From positions 2,464,533-2,528,532 of the forward strand of contig NC_048542.1 in the NCBI RefSeq assembly GCF_902806685.2: a stretch of 64,000 bases of DNA, written 5' to 3'. The notes under the pieces are model-generated. The model ran no database searches. It saw nothing but the letters and a program-made list of their open reading frames with translations, and was not told where the DNA came from. A program made the translations under genes and the position numbers. Within the stretch, counting starts at the first letter, position 1; the number at the start of each line of letters is the position of its first letter. Positions 22,408-33,676 of this stretch are shown here, piece by piece. The stretch comes from Maniola hyperantus (lineage: Eukaryota > Arthropoda > Insecta > Lepidoptera > Nymphalidae).

Positions 22408-22413
22408 AATAAA
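22408..22413 (+). terminator. Candidate poly(A) signal of pcs
   Basis: AATAAA lies about 650 bp after the pcs stop. An earlier AATAAA at 22035 belongs to the LINE stub, so either could serve. Confidence 0.35.
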
Positions 22414-22698
22414 TTATATTGTATTAAGTTCTCCGTGCGGTTTACTATAGATAGCTAACTCTTGCCATAGTTGAGTAAACTACACCATTTTGGTTCAATT
22501 AGGGATAAATGTGAATAATGTTATAATTTACCACAAAATAATGCTCATTAATTTTCTATTTAGGCACTGAGTTATGTGTACGGATGTACTTTTTTATTTT
22601 ACAAAATATTAAGAAAATTTTACGTACTGAATTCCTGCTTCTAGTTCCATAAAGAGAGTTATAAGTAAATGAAAGGACACTTAAATTAAAATTTATAT

Positions 22699-22904
22699 TC
22701 AAGGTATGATTCCGAACCACGCTGCACGCAGCAGCGCTGCCGCAACAGTGCTGTCGCAACAGTGCTGTCACCAGCTGTCACAGTCCTGTCGCGGCACTAC
22801 TGGTCCCCATACAATCTCTATAAGCTTATATGACATTACATTGCTGGTGACAGCACTGTTGCGGCAGCGCTGCTGCGTGCAGCGTGGTTCGGAATCATAC
22901 CTTA
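22699..22904. mobile_element. Long-armed palindromic MITE, single copy
   Basis: The arms of about 55 bp are nearly perfect inverted copies: AAGGTATGATTCCGAACCAC..GCAGCGCTGCCGCAACAGTG against its complement ending GTGGTTCGGAATCATACCTT. The loop is about 95 bp. No protein is encoded. Confidence 0.85.
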
Positions 22905-23230
22905 ATGAAAAACTAATATGAAAATTTGGGATACTTTGAGTTTTCCCTCATTTTGGTGAATAAAAAGATACAAAATTAGTTTTATTATTATAATATTAGA
23001 CAAATTAATTATAATTGAAAGGAATTGAGCGCTTATATTAATTACAATAAGATTCACATTAGCTTTTACACTAGCTTAGAAGATCACTTGCAATAAAATG
23101 ATAATAAAACTGTCTGTGCGTCTGTGTTTAGATTTGCTAAGTGCTTTAGGATTAATAGGCCTATATACTAATACTATTAGTAGAAAACGTAATGTGACAA
23201 TAGTTATATCGGAGAACTGACGACTGTATC

Positions 23231-23485
23231 CACGGAATGAAAAAAATATAGCGCTGTCTCTGTTACGCAATCCCATACAAATGATAGAGACAAAAATCTC
23301 AGTGGCGTTAACCATTTTGAGTCGCCAACCAACCACAAACATATTTTCAAAAAACATTCGAAATTCTTTTAGTAAACATAGTTTCGTTTGTGATTGGTCG
23401 GTGACTCAAAATGGGTACCGCCCATTGAGGTTTTTGTCTCTTTCATCTGTATGGGATTACGTAACAGAGAGCGCTATACTAACTT
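23231..23485. mobile_element. Palindromic MITE, single copy
   Basis: The arms TATAGCGCTGTCTCTGTTACG..CCCATACAAATGA and the inverse TCATCTGTATGGGATTACGTAACAGAGAGCGCTATA surround a 120 bp centre with further pairing. Confidence 0.8.
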
Positions 23486-23682
23486 TTTTTTGCGGATAGA
23501 GTGTAATAACATGCTAAGCTTTCGCACATTTATCATTTTTTACTTTAGTGTGCCGTTGTCATAATAAATTAAAAATTAAAAAATAATCACAATATTTTTA
23601 GAGCAGTATTATTACTTTACTTTTGTACATTTAACAAATTCTAATTTTATATTACTTTAAGTTGAATATATAATCCATATAC

Positions 23683-23887
23683 TAATATTATAAATGCGAA
23701 AGTGTGTCTGTCTGTCTATCTGTCTTCTAGCCTTTCACGGCCCATCCGTTCAACTGATTTTGATGAAATTTGGTACAGCGATAGCTTGCATCCCGGGGAA
23801 GGACATAGGCTTTTTATCCCGGCAAATCAAAGAGTTCCCACTGGATTTTTAAAAACCTAAATCCACGCGTCGCGGTAATCATCTAGT
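23683..23887 (+). mobile_element. LEP1-like Helitron element
   Basis: It runs from ATACTAATATTATAAATGCG through GCCTTTCACGGCCCATCCG and CATCCCGGGGAAGGACATAG to CATCTAGTT. It is almost full length but lacks the usual CGGACGAAG before the end. Confidence 0.85.
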
Positions 23888-24319
23888 TAAAAATAAAACC
23901 TTGTGATTTTGTCAAATGAAATCTTTAACTCCCTAAAAATAACTAAAATTACTAATTTCTTGACTAAATTGCCGAAATCTTTTAACTCTCATATTGTATA
24001 AAATTTGGTTGATTGTCTTCCAAGAAATCCCTAATTATCCTTGTTAACTTTTCATATATTTAAAATTACAAAATCTCTAATTTAGAATAATTACGAGTAA
24101 GACGTTGCAACTTAGCATCTGGACTGAAGAACTTATCGCCTAAAATTGTCGTATGGTAACAATAAAATTTTAAGTCGTTAATTATATTTAGTGTTTATTT
24201 TCCGCTCTTTTTTAACAATCTTTTAAAAAAGATGCATATTTAGTTTAGAGAAAGACATATCTATGCCATTGTACAGACTATTCAGCTCCAATATTAGTCA
24301 TTAAACATTTATAGTACAG

Positions 24320-24475
24320 TACCCGGCAAGTAATATTGTACAATCGACCTTTAGAAAGAGAGGTATCGTGGAGCGTTGTCTCTATCGTTGAGAGCGACAA
24401 AACGTCACATAGGTATGAGTGACAGAGACAACGCTCTAGGAAGCCGAAATCTCTTTCTAAAGGTACTGTAATTTA
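24320..24475. mobile_element. Palindromic MITE, family C copy 1
   Basis: The arms ATCGACCTTTAGAAAGAGA..GAGCGTTGTCTCT and their inverse AGAGACAACGCTC..TCTCTTTCTAAAGG surround a short AACGTCACATAGG centre. Copies 2 and 3 are at 24991-25170 and 27371-27524. Confidence 0.85.
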
Positions 24476-24990
24476 GTGAGTATTCAAAAATGAAGAGGGC
24501 ATTGGCATGCCCAAAGAATATTACTATTTTAATGCGTTAAGTTTTAGGCATTAGTTCCTTGGTTTCGGATGCTAATTTACCAATTGTATTTTAAGTCAAT
24601 TCATCGATTTTCTCCACATTAATTACTACACATTACTACACATTAACTTAAAACCATTATAAGAATCTAATAAACCATCTTACCTATTAATGTGTCAGTC
24701 AACAAGGCAGTGCTAACCTTTTCACACTTGTTGTAAAACGTCGTATTTTTTTACCAACACAAAATAATTTTAGCACGTAGCATAATAAATTAATAATTAA
24801 ATCAATAAAATTGTCTCGTGTAAAAAGAAAGCAGTTGTAAAAAAATTACTCCTCACACGCCATTATAAATTTGTGTCAAATATCATCATATCAAAAGTAT
24901 GGGTCAGATCCATAGAGTAAATGGCGCGCGAGAAGTCATTTTGTACGGACTATATCTAATAATTATAGAGAGATACATGAACATGAATAC

Positions 24991-25170
24991 TACACGGCAA
25001 GAAATATTGTACATCGACCTTTAGAATGAGATTTCGGCCTTATGGAGCGTTGTCTCTGTCACTCATGCTAATGTGACGTTTTGTTGATCTCAACGACAGA
25101 GACAACGCTCTACAAAACCGCTGTCTCTTTCTAAAGGTCGATGTACAATATTTTCTGCCTCGTCCTGTAG
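24991..25170. mobile_element. Palindromic MITE, family C copy 2
   Basis: It has the ends CGGCAAGAAATATTGTACATC and GATGTACAATATTTTCTGCC, with the same arms and centre as copy 1 about 0.5 kb away. Confidence 0.85.
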
Positions 25171-25520
25171 TTGTTCTATTTCATGATGATTGATGATAAT
25201 TTATCATTGGATAAGTATAATTTTCTCGTTATGATAAGAAGTCGATTGTTAACTAGTAAAATGAATAGCTAGGTGGCTAGAACGTTCGTTCGTAAGGATT
25301 TTGCTTAAATACGCTTTAGATTGTGCTCGCACAAAGGTATTGTGATGCAGTGACGTACTTTTAGATTATATCAAGCTGATAATAAATGTAGTAGGTAATG
25401 AATGATAATGTATTCTCTTCTGTTGTCCTCTTAACTAAAAGGACAGTGTCTAAGGCTGAGATCAGGACGATATTGCCTACACCATGTATATGATACCTCG
25501 AATAAACATTATTCTATTCT

Positions 25521-25669
25521 ATAGATCTATAGAGCGCACTTTGACTTTGCTCAGACTTAAGATTGAGTTAAAACGAGACAGATTTATGTGAGAGATATAG
25601 CTTTGTCTCGTTTTAACTCTGTCTTAAGTATAAGTTAAGTCAGAGTGCGCTCTATAGACCTCACCCTAA
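25521..25669. mobile_element. Palindromic MITE, family B copy 1
   Basis: The ends are ATAGATCTATAGAGCGCACT and AGTGCGCTCTATAGACCTCACCC. The inner arms CTTAAG..GAGTTAAAACGAGACAG pair with CTCGTTTTAACTCTGTCTTAAG. Other copies are at 29055, 33524, 38240 and 38555, with a decayed one at 10384. Confidence 0.88.
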
Positions 25670-26060
25670 ATCTAGTGATATCCTTTTCCGTAAAGAGCAT
25701 TGTGAAAGAGATAGCCATAGGTTTGACCTGTCAGTTTAGTTTAGAGATTGTGGACAACAGAATCAGCCACGATGATAAATTAATTTAGCACTATCAGTAA
25801 AAAAAAGTTCACAATGCAATTAGTCGATTAACAATCCATGACAAAAAGGGTTTTGTAAACTACTCTTTTACTTTTTAGTAGGTACCTATTTTATTTTTAA
25901 GTTAAAGCTAAGGGCTAGCTAAACTGCTAATTTATATTAAAAAATATAATATTTTTAATTTAAATTTTAACCGTTCTTTACTTCAAAATAAATCAAAACT
26001 TCCGTGTCAGCCGCCCCTGATTCCGCATACGCAAAAAAATTGTGACGTTTCATAATAAGG

Positions 26061-26213
26061 TATAGTCCGCGACAAGTTGAGATGGCAATCGGGGTGTGAT
26101 GCGGGGGGCGCCCCGCGCACCAGCACGTCAACCGCACCGGGTTAACGCGGGGGCTGTGTGGGTGTGCGGGGCGTTCCCTCCGCGATTGCCATTTCGACCT
26201 GTCGCGTACTATA
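26061..26213. mobile_element. GC-rich palindromic MITE, family A copy 2
   Basis: TATAGTCCGCGACAAGTTGAG pairs with CGACCTGTCGCGTACTATAG around a CGCCCCGCGCACC / GGTGTGCGGGGCG core. Confidence 0.88.
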
Positions 26214-26288
26214 GAGTAGACATCACAAAATGCTGTTAAATGTTACCCAGTGTATTCAAAGAGCACCCACCATGTTATGAGCTTCAAC

Positions 26289-26662
26289 AATTGGGTATTT
26301 GACTGCAATTTTTTTATTACTTTATTATAAACTAGAATAAAAATAATTACGTAAATTGAAAAAACTAATTAAATCGACCAAATAACAAAAAGTTATAAGC
26401 ATTTAAATATTTCTGATTAGACAGAGATAGCGAGTTTGACGTCACACCTACTAATGCCATAGTAGCTTCGTGCGGTTTCATACAAATTTTCGTTTTGCGA
26501 GAAAGGGATAGAAGACCCTCCCACTCCAAAATTAAAATGCCTGTAACTTTATAAATCTTAGTTGGATTTTAATATTTTTTTCAGTGAACGTCATTATTTT
26601 TATCCTAGTTTATAATAAAGTAATAATATTTATCAAACTCAAAAATAGGCAAATACCCAATT
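26289..26662. mobile_element. Long-TIR MITE, family F copy 1
   Basis: The 374 bp element begins AATTGGGTATTTGACTGCAA and ends GGCAAATACCCAATT. Further inside, TTATTACTTTATTATAAACT pairs with AGTTTATAATAAAGTAATAA. The second copy (32589-32967) is nearly identical over its whole length, implying recent amplification. Confidence 0.9.
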
Positions 26663-27370
26663 GAACACTTAATACTGTAGTATAAGCAAAACATATCTAA
26701 TATATATTTAATAAATAGAACTTTTAAGAGCAGAACATTAAGAATTTTTATATTTTATCTCAAAATTTGGTGAATCAGACAGCATTATTATTATACAGTT
26801 TGTTATGAGTCTCATTTTTTAGGTTTTCCTACTTTATGATTGCAATAATTTTATAATTGCAATAGTGAGCTTCGATTTAAGTTCTAATACTCATTTTTAT
26901 AATTACCTAATTATTTTTATGTTGACTTTCTAATAATTTTATTTATAATTTACTTCATAATTTATACCTACTTATTAAAACTTAGTCTGTTGGAAGAAAA
27001 AAATTATAAGTATTGTATAACGTCTTATTTTTGCAAATTATTTTAACCATTTTTCTTTTACATAATATGCTATTTTAATATACCTACAGTGTATTTATTA
27101 AGTACCTAAATATTATTTATATTTTTGTTATTTTTTTTATCATGCAATAACAATAATTGATTGTGCCCTACGTTTAATTTTTAACTATCATAAATATAGC
27201 TTTAAAAAGTTATTTGTTTTGGGCGTTGTGATATTATCTGTACAAACGTTAGCCATAACACAGAGTCGTCAAGCTAATGATAGACGTACAAACTTTATGA
27301 AACTATGTAAACATATAATATATGTATACAGCTATACTATGTATACAGCTGTAACGCATATAAATGAATA

Positions 27371-27524
27371 CAGTACGCGACAGAAAGTAATGCATCGACC
27401 TTTAGAAGGAGATAGCAGATTTGTAGAGCGTAACGTCATATAGGTGTGAGTGACAGACAACGCTCTACAAAGCCGAAATATCATTCTAAGGCCGATGTAC
27501 ATTACTTTTTGCCGCGTACTGTAC
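27371..27524. mobile_element. Palindromic MITE, family C copy 3
   Basis: The ends ACAGTACGCGACAGAAAGTAATG and CATTACTTTTTGCCGCGTACTGT surround the family C arms. It abuts the GC-rich segment that starts near 27525. Confidence 0.8.
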
Positions 27525-27707
27525 GTTCCTGCGGTAGAGGAGCGGTGCGGGCGGGGTGTGATGATGTGGCGGTTGCCACAGATGCAACTAGATGGCGCTG
27601 TTCAATCGATGACGTAGTCCCGAACAAATGTACCGCCGACAGAACTCGCACTAACGGAGTTTTCTACAATCTGGACTATATATAGAAGTTTCAAGATACA
27701 ACCGTAG

Positions 27708-27889
27708 GCCCAGCTGGCGCTACCGAGCACAACCAACCGCTCGGTGGGAGTTCTCCCTTTGGTACGGTCGAGCCTGCACAATGCACATCGCTCCCGTACA
27801 ATGACGTGACGCGAGAGCTCAGTGATCTGTCAACTTGTAACTGTCACCCTCCCGCACCGCTCGCTCCACTATCGCAGGAGCCTACTTAG
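27708..27889 (+). CDS. Candidate terminal exon of unknown gene (or alternative last exon of pcs)
   Basis: The frame is open from 27686 to a TAG at 27887-27889 in unusually GC-rich DNA. It reads ATEHNQPLGGSSPFGTV and, further on, PYNDVTRELSDLSTCNCHPP. There is no in-frame ATG, so it would need splicing. AG dinucleotides at 27707 and 27713 would enter in the phase left by pcs exon 7 (ends 20247). The pyrimidine tracts before them are poor. AATAAA follows at 28022-28027 with a TGTGTTG-rich neighbourhood. I do not recognise the sequence. A 60-codon frame can arise by chance at this GC content. Confidence 0.22.
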
Positions 27890-28021
27890 TTATGCGTTAT
27901 TACCTATACCTAAGCATGGTCATAACATAAATTCTAATTTCTAGTACGACCTATAAGTTTGCGCGTTTATTATTAGCATTCCAATGTGTACATATTGTGT
28001 TGAATGACTTGCCTTCAGATG

Positions 28022-28027
28022 AATAAA
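28022..28027 (+). terminator. Poly(A)-signal-like AATAAA after the 27.7 kb open segment
   Basis: It lies 133 bp after the TAG at 27889, in a setting that looks like an ordinary 3' UTR end. It is meaningful only if the candidate exon is real. Confidence 0.25.
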
Positions 28028-28129
28028 TGTAGTTATGAATATATTGTTTTATTAATTTAACAGTTCTTATAATTTATTGATTACTAGCCGATACCCGCGA
28101 TTTGCTCGATTACGCTAGAATGACAGCAA

Positions 28130-28265
28130 AATGTCACGATCGCAATCACCTCTGATTAGTTGACGCTCGCTCACTACAATGCATTGTTGCAACAAGAATT
28201 GCACAAATTCAGCCAATCACTACAATTGAGATTGTAATAATTATTGATACAGGTTTTATAAAATC
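28130..28265. mobile_element. Family E element, solitary copy
   Basis: GATCGCAATCACCTCTGATT..GTTGACGCTCGCTCACT through GCACAAATTCAGCCAATCAC to GATTGTAATAATTATTGATACAGG matches the 17405-17570 copy. It is followed directly by a reversed LEP1-like fragment (28268-28370). Confidence 0.75.
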
Positions 28266-28812
28266 GACCTACAGGTCTGACTACACCCATGCAAAAAATC
28301 ACGTCAATCCGTAGCGACGTGATTGAAGGACAAACCAACAAACAAACACTTTCGAATTTATAATAAGGGTACCTACTGATTATTGGACTGTGGGCCAGCG
28401 CGTGTCAGACCTTCGGTATTTTATAAAAGCTGAAAGTTTCCTCTGCGTATTGTCGCCAACACGAGGAACGATCAGTGACTATGAAGTCTGGATAATGGTG
28501 GATTTGGGAGATAACAGGTAATAAATATATAAAAAGGCCCTTTCTTCTTCTTCCTGCGTCGCTCCCTCAATTTTGAGGATCGTGGCTCCCTTTTGATATA
28601 ATCTTTGCTACGATGTTTTTCCATTTTCCTCTGTTTCGCGCCGCGTGGATTGCAACGCGCAAAAAGGCCCTTTATCGTGTTGCATATTAACAATTATAGG
28701 AAAGGTCCCCGGGACAAGATGATACACCTTGGAATAAAATGGTGTCTTACCTAATAAAAAAATTACATGACCTGGTGTCCTATCACTAAGATACAGATTT
28801 TATAGTAGAAGC

Positions 28813-29020
28813 TGGCGTCATCATCATGATCAACCCATCGCCGTCTCACTACAGAGCACGGGTCTCTCAGAGTGAGAGGGGTTTGGCCATAGTCTACCAC
28901 GCTGGCCACGTGCAGATTGGTGGACTTCACACACCTTTGAGAACATTATGGAGAACTCTCAGGCATGCAGGTTTCCTCACGATGTTTTCCTTCACCGTTA
29001 AAGCGTGTGATATTTAATTA
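28813..29020 (-). mobile_element. SINE family S1, reversed, 5'-truncated
   Basis: It contains ATCATGATCAACCCATCGCC, CACACACCTTTGAGAACATTATGG and CCTTCACCGTTAAAGC, and stops before the tRNA-like head. Confidence 0.85.
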
Positions 29021-29054
29021 AGCTGGCGTACCTATACTTAATATCTGGTTCTAT

Positions 29055-29202
29055 GGCTGAAATCTACAGAGCGCACTTTGACTTCGCTCAGACTTAAGAT
29101 TGAGTTAAAACGAGACATTTATGTGAGAGATATAGCTCTGTCTCGTTTTAACTCTGTCTTAAGTCTAAGCTAAGTCAGAGTGCGCTCTATAGATCTCACC
29201 CT
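29055..29202. mobile_element. Palindromic MITE, family B copy 2
   Basis: It runs from CTACAGAGCGCACTTTGACT to AGTGCGCTCTATAGATCTCACCC with the family's central arms intact. Confidence 0.88.
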
Positions 29203-30027
29203 TTGAGTATCTTTGTTAAAGCCGGCCTAGCTTCATACTGGAACGAGAGAAGAGGGAAATCTTTAGTCGATCAAATAAAATTCCGTAAAAATATTTTACA
29301 ATTATATTTTCAGTAGGTAGGTACATAGGTTACAACAGAATGCGTACACGGACGGCAAACACATCAACAGTCATACATATTGCACAGCAAAACAACTACA
29401 AACTACCTAAATCGAGCGCCATAGTAAAAAATTATACAATTTCAAAAAATAGATTTTTGGTTTTGCAATTTGGCTGAGAGCAGAAGCAAAAAGCGTAGAG
29501 ATAAACCAAGTTCTAATGATTACCTGATTCTATATTAGACATGCTACTTATATTTTAAATTATAAAATAGCGCATAATAAGAACAAATAAGTATTTTACG
29601 CTTTGCAAATATTCGCGAACTAAAAATTTACAATAGACGCGCGCAAGTATTTTCTTAGAACATCTCTACGCTTATTGCAATTAAAGTTTAAACTCGCGAT
29701 TTAATAATATAACGACCATTATTGCTACCTTAGCCACAAGTACTAAATAAAACTGGTTTAATAATCTTACAAAATACAATGAAAGTTTGACGACTAAATT
29801 TTAGAATATTCGCATCTCTTTCTTACCAATGTAATTCAAAGAAAGGGACGAAAACCCTATTTTAGTTTACAAGTGTCAAAACTTAACTTTAAAGCCTGAC
29901 CAGAAAAATAAAACACCTCGCCTACTCATACTCTAAATTTAGTTCAGAGAATGACATCAATTCGACGTTAGTGAGGTTTTTTCTCTTCAAATCTAGCGCT
30001 AACTGTACGAAGTTTAAAGATCTTCGC

Positions 30028-30290
30028 ACATTACACAGACTCGACGCCGACTCGACTCACAGTAAAGCATGGAAATATTAGCTTTATATCATGTGCCTTA
30101 CGGTGGCGATTTCAACATTGAAGTTTGTAAATGTGTACAACGGCGTGGACCACGCGTTATACACTTCTTTCAATAAAATATTGAAAGTTCCACCGTAACA
30201 CAATATAATAAAGCTTACATTTTCATGCTTTACTGTGAGTCGAGTCAGAGTGGAGCCGGCGTCGAGTCTGTGTAGTGTGTGAACACCTTT
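30028..30290. mobile_element. Large palindromic MITE, single copy
   Basis: CACAGACTCGACGCCGACTCGACTCACAGTAAAGCATG pairs over the outer 40 bp with CATGCTTTACTGTGAGTCGAGTCAG..GGCGTCGAGTCTGTG. The middle contains a second pairing around TACGGTGG / CCACCGTA. Confidence 0.85.
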
Positions 30291-30559
30291 ATAGTGGGAA
30301 CAACAAAACTCTAAACACTACTACAAACAAAACAGGGCTATTTCCAAGCTATCACAATAAATTCACTATTTTGAGCACGTAATTGAATATTTTACAATAT
30401 AATAGTTAATGATAGTAATTTGTTTGTGCACAAAACTTTAACCTGTGAAAATGTCTATAAAAGCGTACACACTTATAAAAGCTAGAACACCTTTATATAA
30501 GTTTTCGCTAGAAGTTCGAAGTATGTACAAGGATCTTTTTTTGTGTTTTGACGTCCTCT

Positions 30560-30900
30560 CTGGAGGAGTGGTGAGCGCTGTGGTCTTTGTAAGTGGGAGG
30601 TCCTGGGTTCGATTCCTGGCAGGGGCAATTTAGGATTTTCTAAAATAGACTCTGGTCTGATTGGAAGCTATAGCCGTGGTTAGTTACCACCGTACCGGCA
30701 AAGCCGTGCCGCCAAGCGATTAAGCGTTTTTGTACGATACCGTGTATAACTATAAACCAATGAGGGGCATGGGTTTAATAAAACTGACATTTTTTTATTC
30801 CGATAACCTCTTCCAAGTTAGCCCCCTTCCATCTCAGACTGCATCATCACTTACCACCAGGTGAATTCGCAGTCAAGGGCTAAGTTGTATTAGTATTAAA
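30560..30900 (+). mobile_element. Second tRNA-headed SINE (family S2)
   Basis: The head AGTGGTGAGCGCTGTGG..GGTTCGATTCCTGG resembles RNA polymerase III A and B boxes. The body has GGCAAAGCCGTGCCGCCAAGC and ends GTGAATTCGCAGTCAAGGGCTAA. Related copies are at 53435-53690 (+), 45770-45965 (-) and 60540-60890 (-), with a body fragment at 43050-43235. Confidence 0.75.
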
Positions 30901-32156
30901 CAAACTTCTGTGAGGTTATGTTTTGTATACTCGCAATCAAATTACCATCATTATCTTACACTTATAACAATTACTTAAAATCTATTATTCTAATTTCTAA
31001 CATTAATTTTCTTTGGAAACTAAAAAAGCATCTAATAGTTTTTTTTACATTTTATAAATAATTTAAAAAAATACTTATTATGCAAAACAATTGTCGCTTA
31101 TTCACAGTAAAATAACTTAAATGATGTCACTTAAACTTATTATATTCACAATAAATTACAATAAAAGTTAAATATTTCCAATGCATTATATTGTAATTTA
31201 CAAGAAAACTTTCTATTGCACTTCTTCTAACGCATATAACGTAAGTGTAAAGCAAGTATTTGACGCACAACTTTGATCTATATAAATATTTTTTGTATGA
31301 GCATATTGAGGAATCAAAATAATAATTTATCTTTGGCGGTAAAAGTTTTATGTACCTATATAAATCGAAATTTATTTTTCTAGGAGAGTTTAAACACTTG
31401 AATAACAAAGAAAAAAATAGAATAAAGTTGATTATTTAACGAGTTAAAATAAATTCACCTATATGTAATAAAAACTTAACCCTTCCATATTTTAGGTTTT
31501 ACAAATATTTAAAATTTTACAATCCCACAACCTTGATACTAAACGAAATGACAGGTCTAACTAAACCTAGTGGTATATCCTTTTCTACAAAGAGCATTAT
31601 GAAAGGGACAGCAATCATGTTTAGAGCTGTCGTTTTAGTTTAGTTTAAAGATTGTGCACAACAAAGTCGACCACAATAGTTTTAACTTAACAAGGTTTAT
31701 TATTAGGGAAGTAAGTTGTTATGGTTTTTAAAATCTATTTATTATTATACTAATTAAATTTGCATTTCGCACAGAATTCTTCTAAAATAACCATTACATG
31801 ATCCACCATCACGACTGTCAAAATTGTGCGTTTTATTTATTTTTACAATTAATAACTTTAATACTTATGTCGAACATTTCTAAGGCTGTTTTTCTTTTCA
31901 CGCTGATTGTCTTTTGTTAGTTTTAAGAGTAATAACCATTTTAAATTATCGATTAAACTAAAAAGCACGTCAAAGCAATGTGGCGTCACATCCTAGTATT
32001 TCATAGAAGCTAAGCGCGTGTTTTGACGTTTGATAAAAATACTTTTGACTAGATGTCAAATACCGGATTTAGATAGATCTTCACCGTTAAAGCAAGTTGC
32101 TTCAAATGCACATAACTCCGAAAAGAAAGAGATAGCAATCTCGAGAACGAATCCTG

Positions 32157-32171
32157 CCCCCCCCCCCCCCC
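32157..32171. repeat. Poly-C run
   Basis: Fifteen C in a row adjoin a SINE S1 fragment (32080-32130), where the SINE normally reads GCACGC at its promoter. A second C run is at 43557-43569. Confidence 0.9.
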
Positions 32172-32588
32172 TTCCTCCCGAATTTAAGCCGACCATTAAA
32201 GCTTCATATAGTAATGCAAACATATTGGCCTGTCAGCGCCGACCGTCAACGTGAGAAGAAAGCAATCTATCCCTAATAGTGCGCTTACAGGGCAATTGGT
32301 TTTACTTTTAAGCAATTGTCGTTCGGCAACATGTATGGATCAATCATTTCGCATGACATTGCTGAAATTTTCAGGTATTGGGTATTGCAGCGAATTGCTT
32401 CATGTGGTCAAGACGTCATAATTGACCAAATTGCCTGGAATTGCGAAATTTCAATTGCCCGTGTGCGCGTACCTTTATACATAGTTTGTATTAGACTAGC
32501 GTAATGCGCGTCAACAAGTGTTCAGTCAAATATCAAAGCTTTTTTAATAATTCGAATAGAATACTTACATTTTTCACACTACTAATAT

Positions 32589-32967
32589 AATTGGGTATTT
32601 GACTCCAATTTTTTTATTACCTTATTATAAACTAGGATAAAAATAATGACGTAAACTGAAAAACTAATTAAATCGATCAAATAACAAAAAAGTTATAAGC
32701 ATTTAAATATTTTTGATTGAGAGATAGCGATATAGCATTTTGACGTCACACCTTACTAATGCCATAGTAGCTTCGTGCGGTTTCATACAAATTTTTGTTT
32801 TGCGAGAAAGGGATAGAAGACCCTCCCACTCCAAAATTAAAATGCCTGTAACTTTGTAAATCTTTGTTGGATTTTAATTTTTTTTTCAGCGTAGGTCATT
32901 ATTTTTATCCTAGTTTATAATAAAGTAATAATATTTATCAAATGCAAAAGTAGGAAAATACCCAATT
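32589..32967. mobile_element. Long-TIR MITE, family F copy 2
   Basis: It begins AATTGGGTATTTGACTCCAA and ends AAAATACCCAATT, colinear with copy 1 at 26289-26662 except for small indels such as the extra GATAGC near 32725. Confidence 0.9.
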
Positions 32968-33523
32968 CAAACTATACAATCTTAATACACGATAATATAA
33001 TAATACATTTAATTCGTCCAATATATTAATACATTTTATTATTTTAAACATTTATACAGTCCAACACTTTGGCACTTTCTTAATACTATTTTTTCTATTA
33101 TGAGCTTTAATAAATTAAAATGTCTTTTGTACAACAACCTCTCGAAAGGAAAAATAAAACTTTTACTATACATACATAATATATAGTCGTAATAAAACAA
33201 TTAACCCCATTGCCTCCCCCTCCCATCCCTTAAATGAATAGTCCATTCCATATAAGTCAATTATTTAAATCATTACCCCTCCACAAATTAAAAAAGTCCC
33301 TTCCATATTATAAACAAACTACCCTATTGCCCTTCAATTAATTGAATAGTCCATTTTATTTAAGTAAATTGATTATTGAAGTCATTACCCCTCAATAAAT
33401 TAAAAAAGTTTCTCCCATATAAACCAATAAGTACCCTATTGCCCTTCCATTAATTGAATAGTCCATTCTATATACGGCCATTACTCACTACCCATCCTTA
33501 AATTGAATAGTCCCTTTCAATAT

Positions 33524-33676
33524 AAGGCTGAGATCTATAGAGCACACTTTGACTTTGCTCAGACTTAAGATTGAGTTAAAACGAGACCGATTTATGTAAG
33601 AGATGTAGCTCTGCCTCGTTTTAACTCTGTCTTAAGTCTAAGCAAAGTCAGAGTGCGCTCTATAGATCTCACCCTA
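33524..33676. mobile_element. Palindromic MITE, family B copy 3
   Basis: It runs from AAGGCTGAGATCTATAGAGC to GCTCTATAGATCTCACCCTAA. AAGGCTGAG..CTCACCCTAA are the outermost shared bases of the family. Confidence 0.88.

Noticed and set aside
28472..28693. Lys/Arg-rich 73-codon minus-strand frame
   Set aside because: Low complexity (RRRKKKK), flanked by repeats; likely a repeat fragment.
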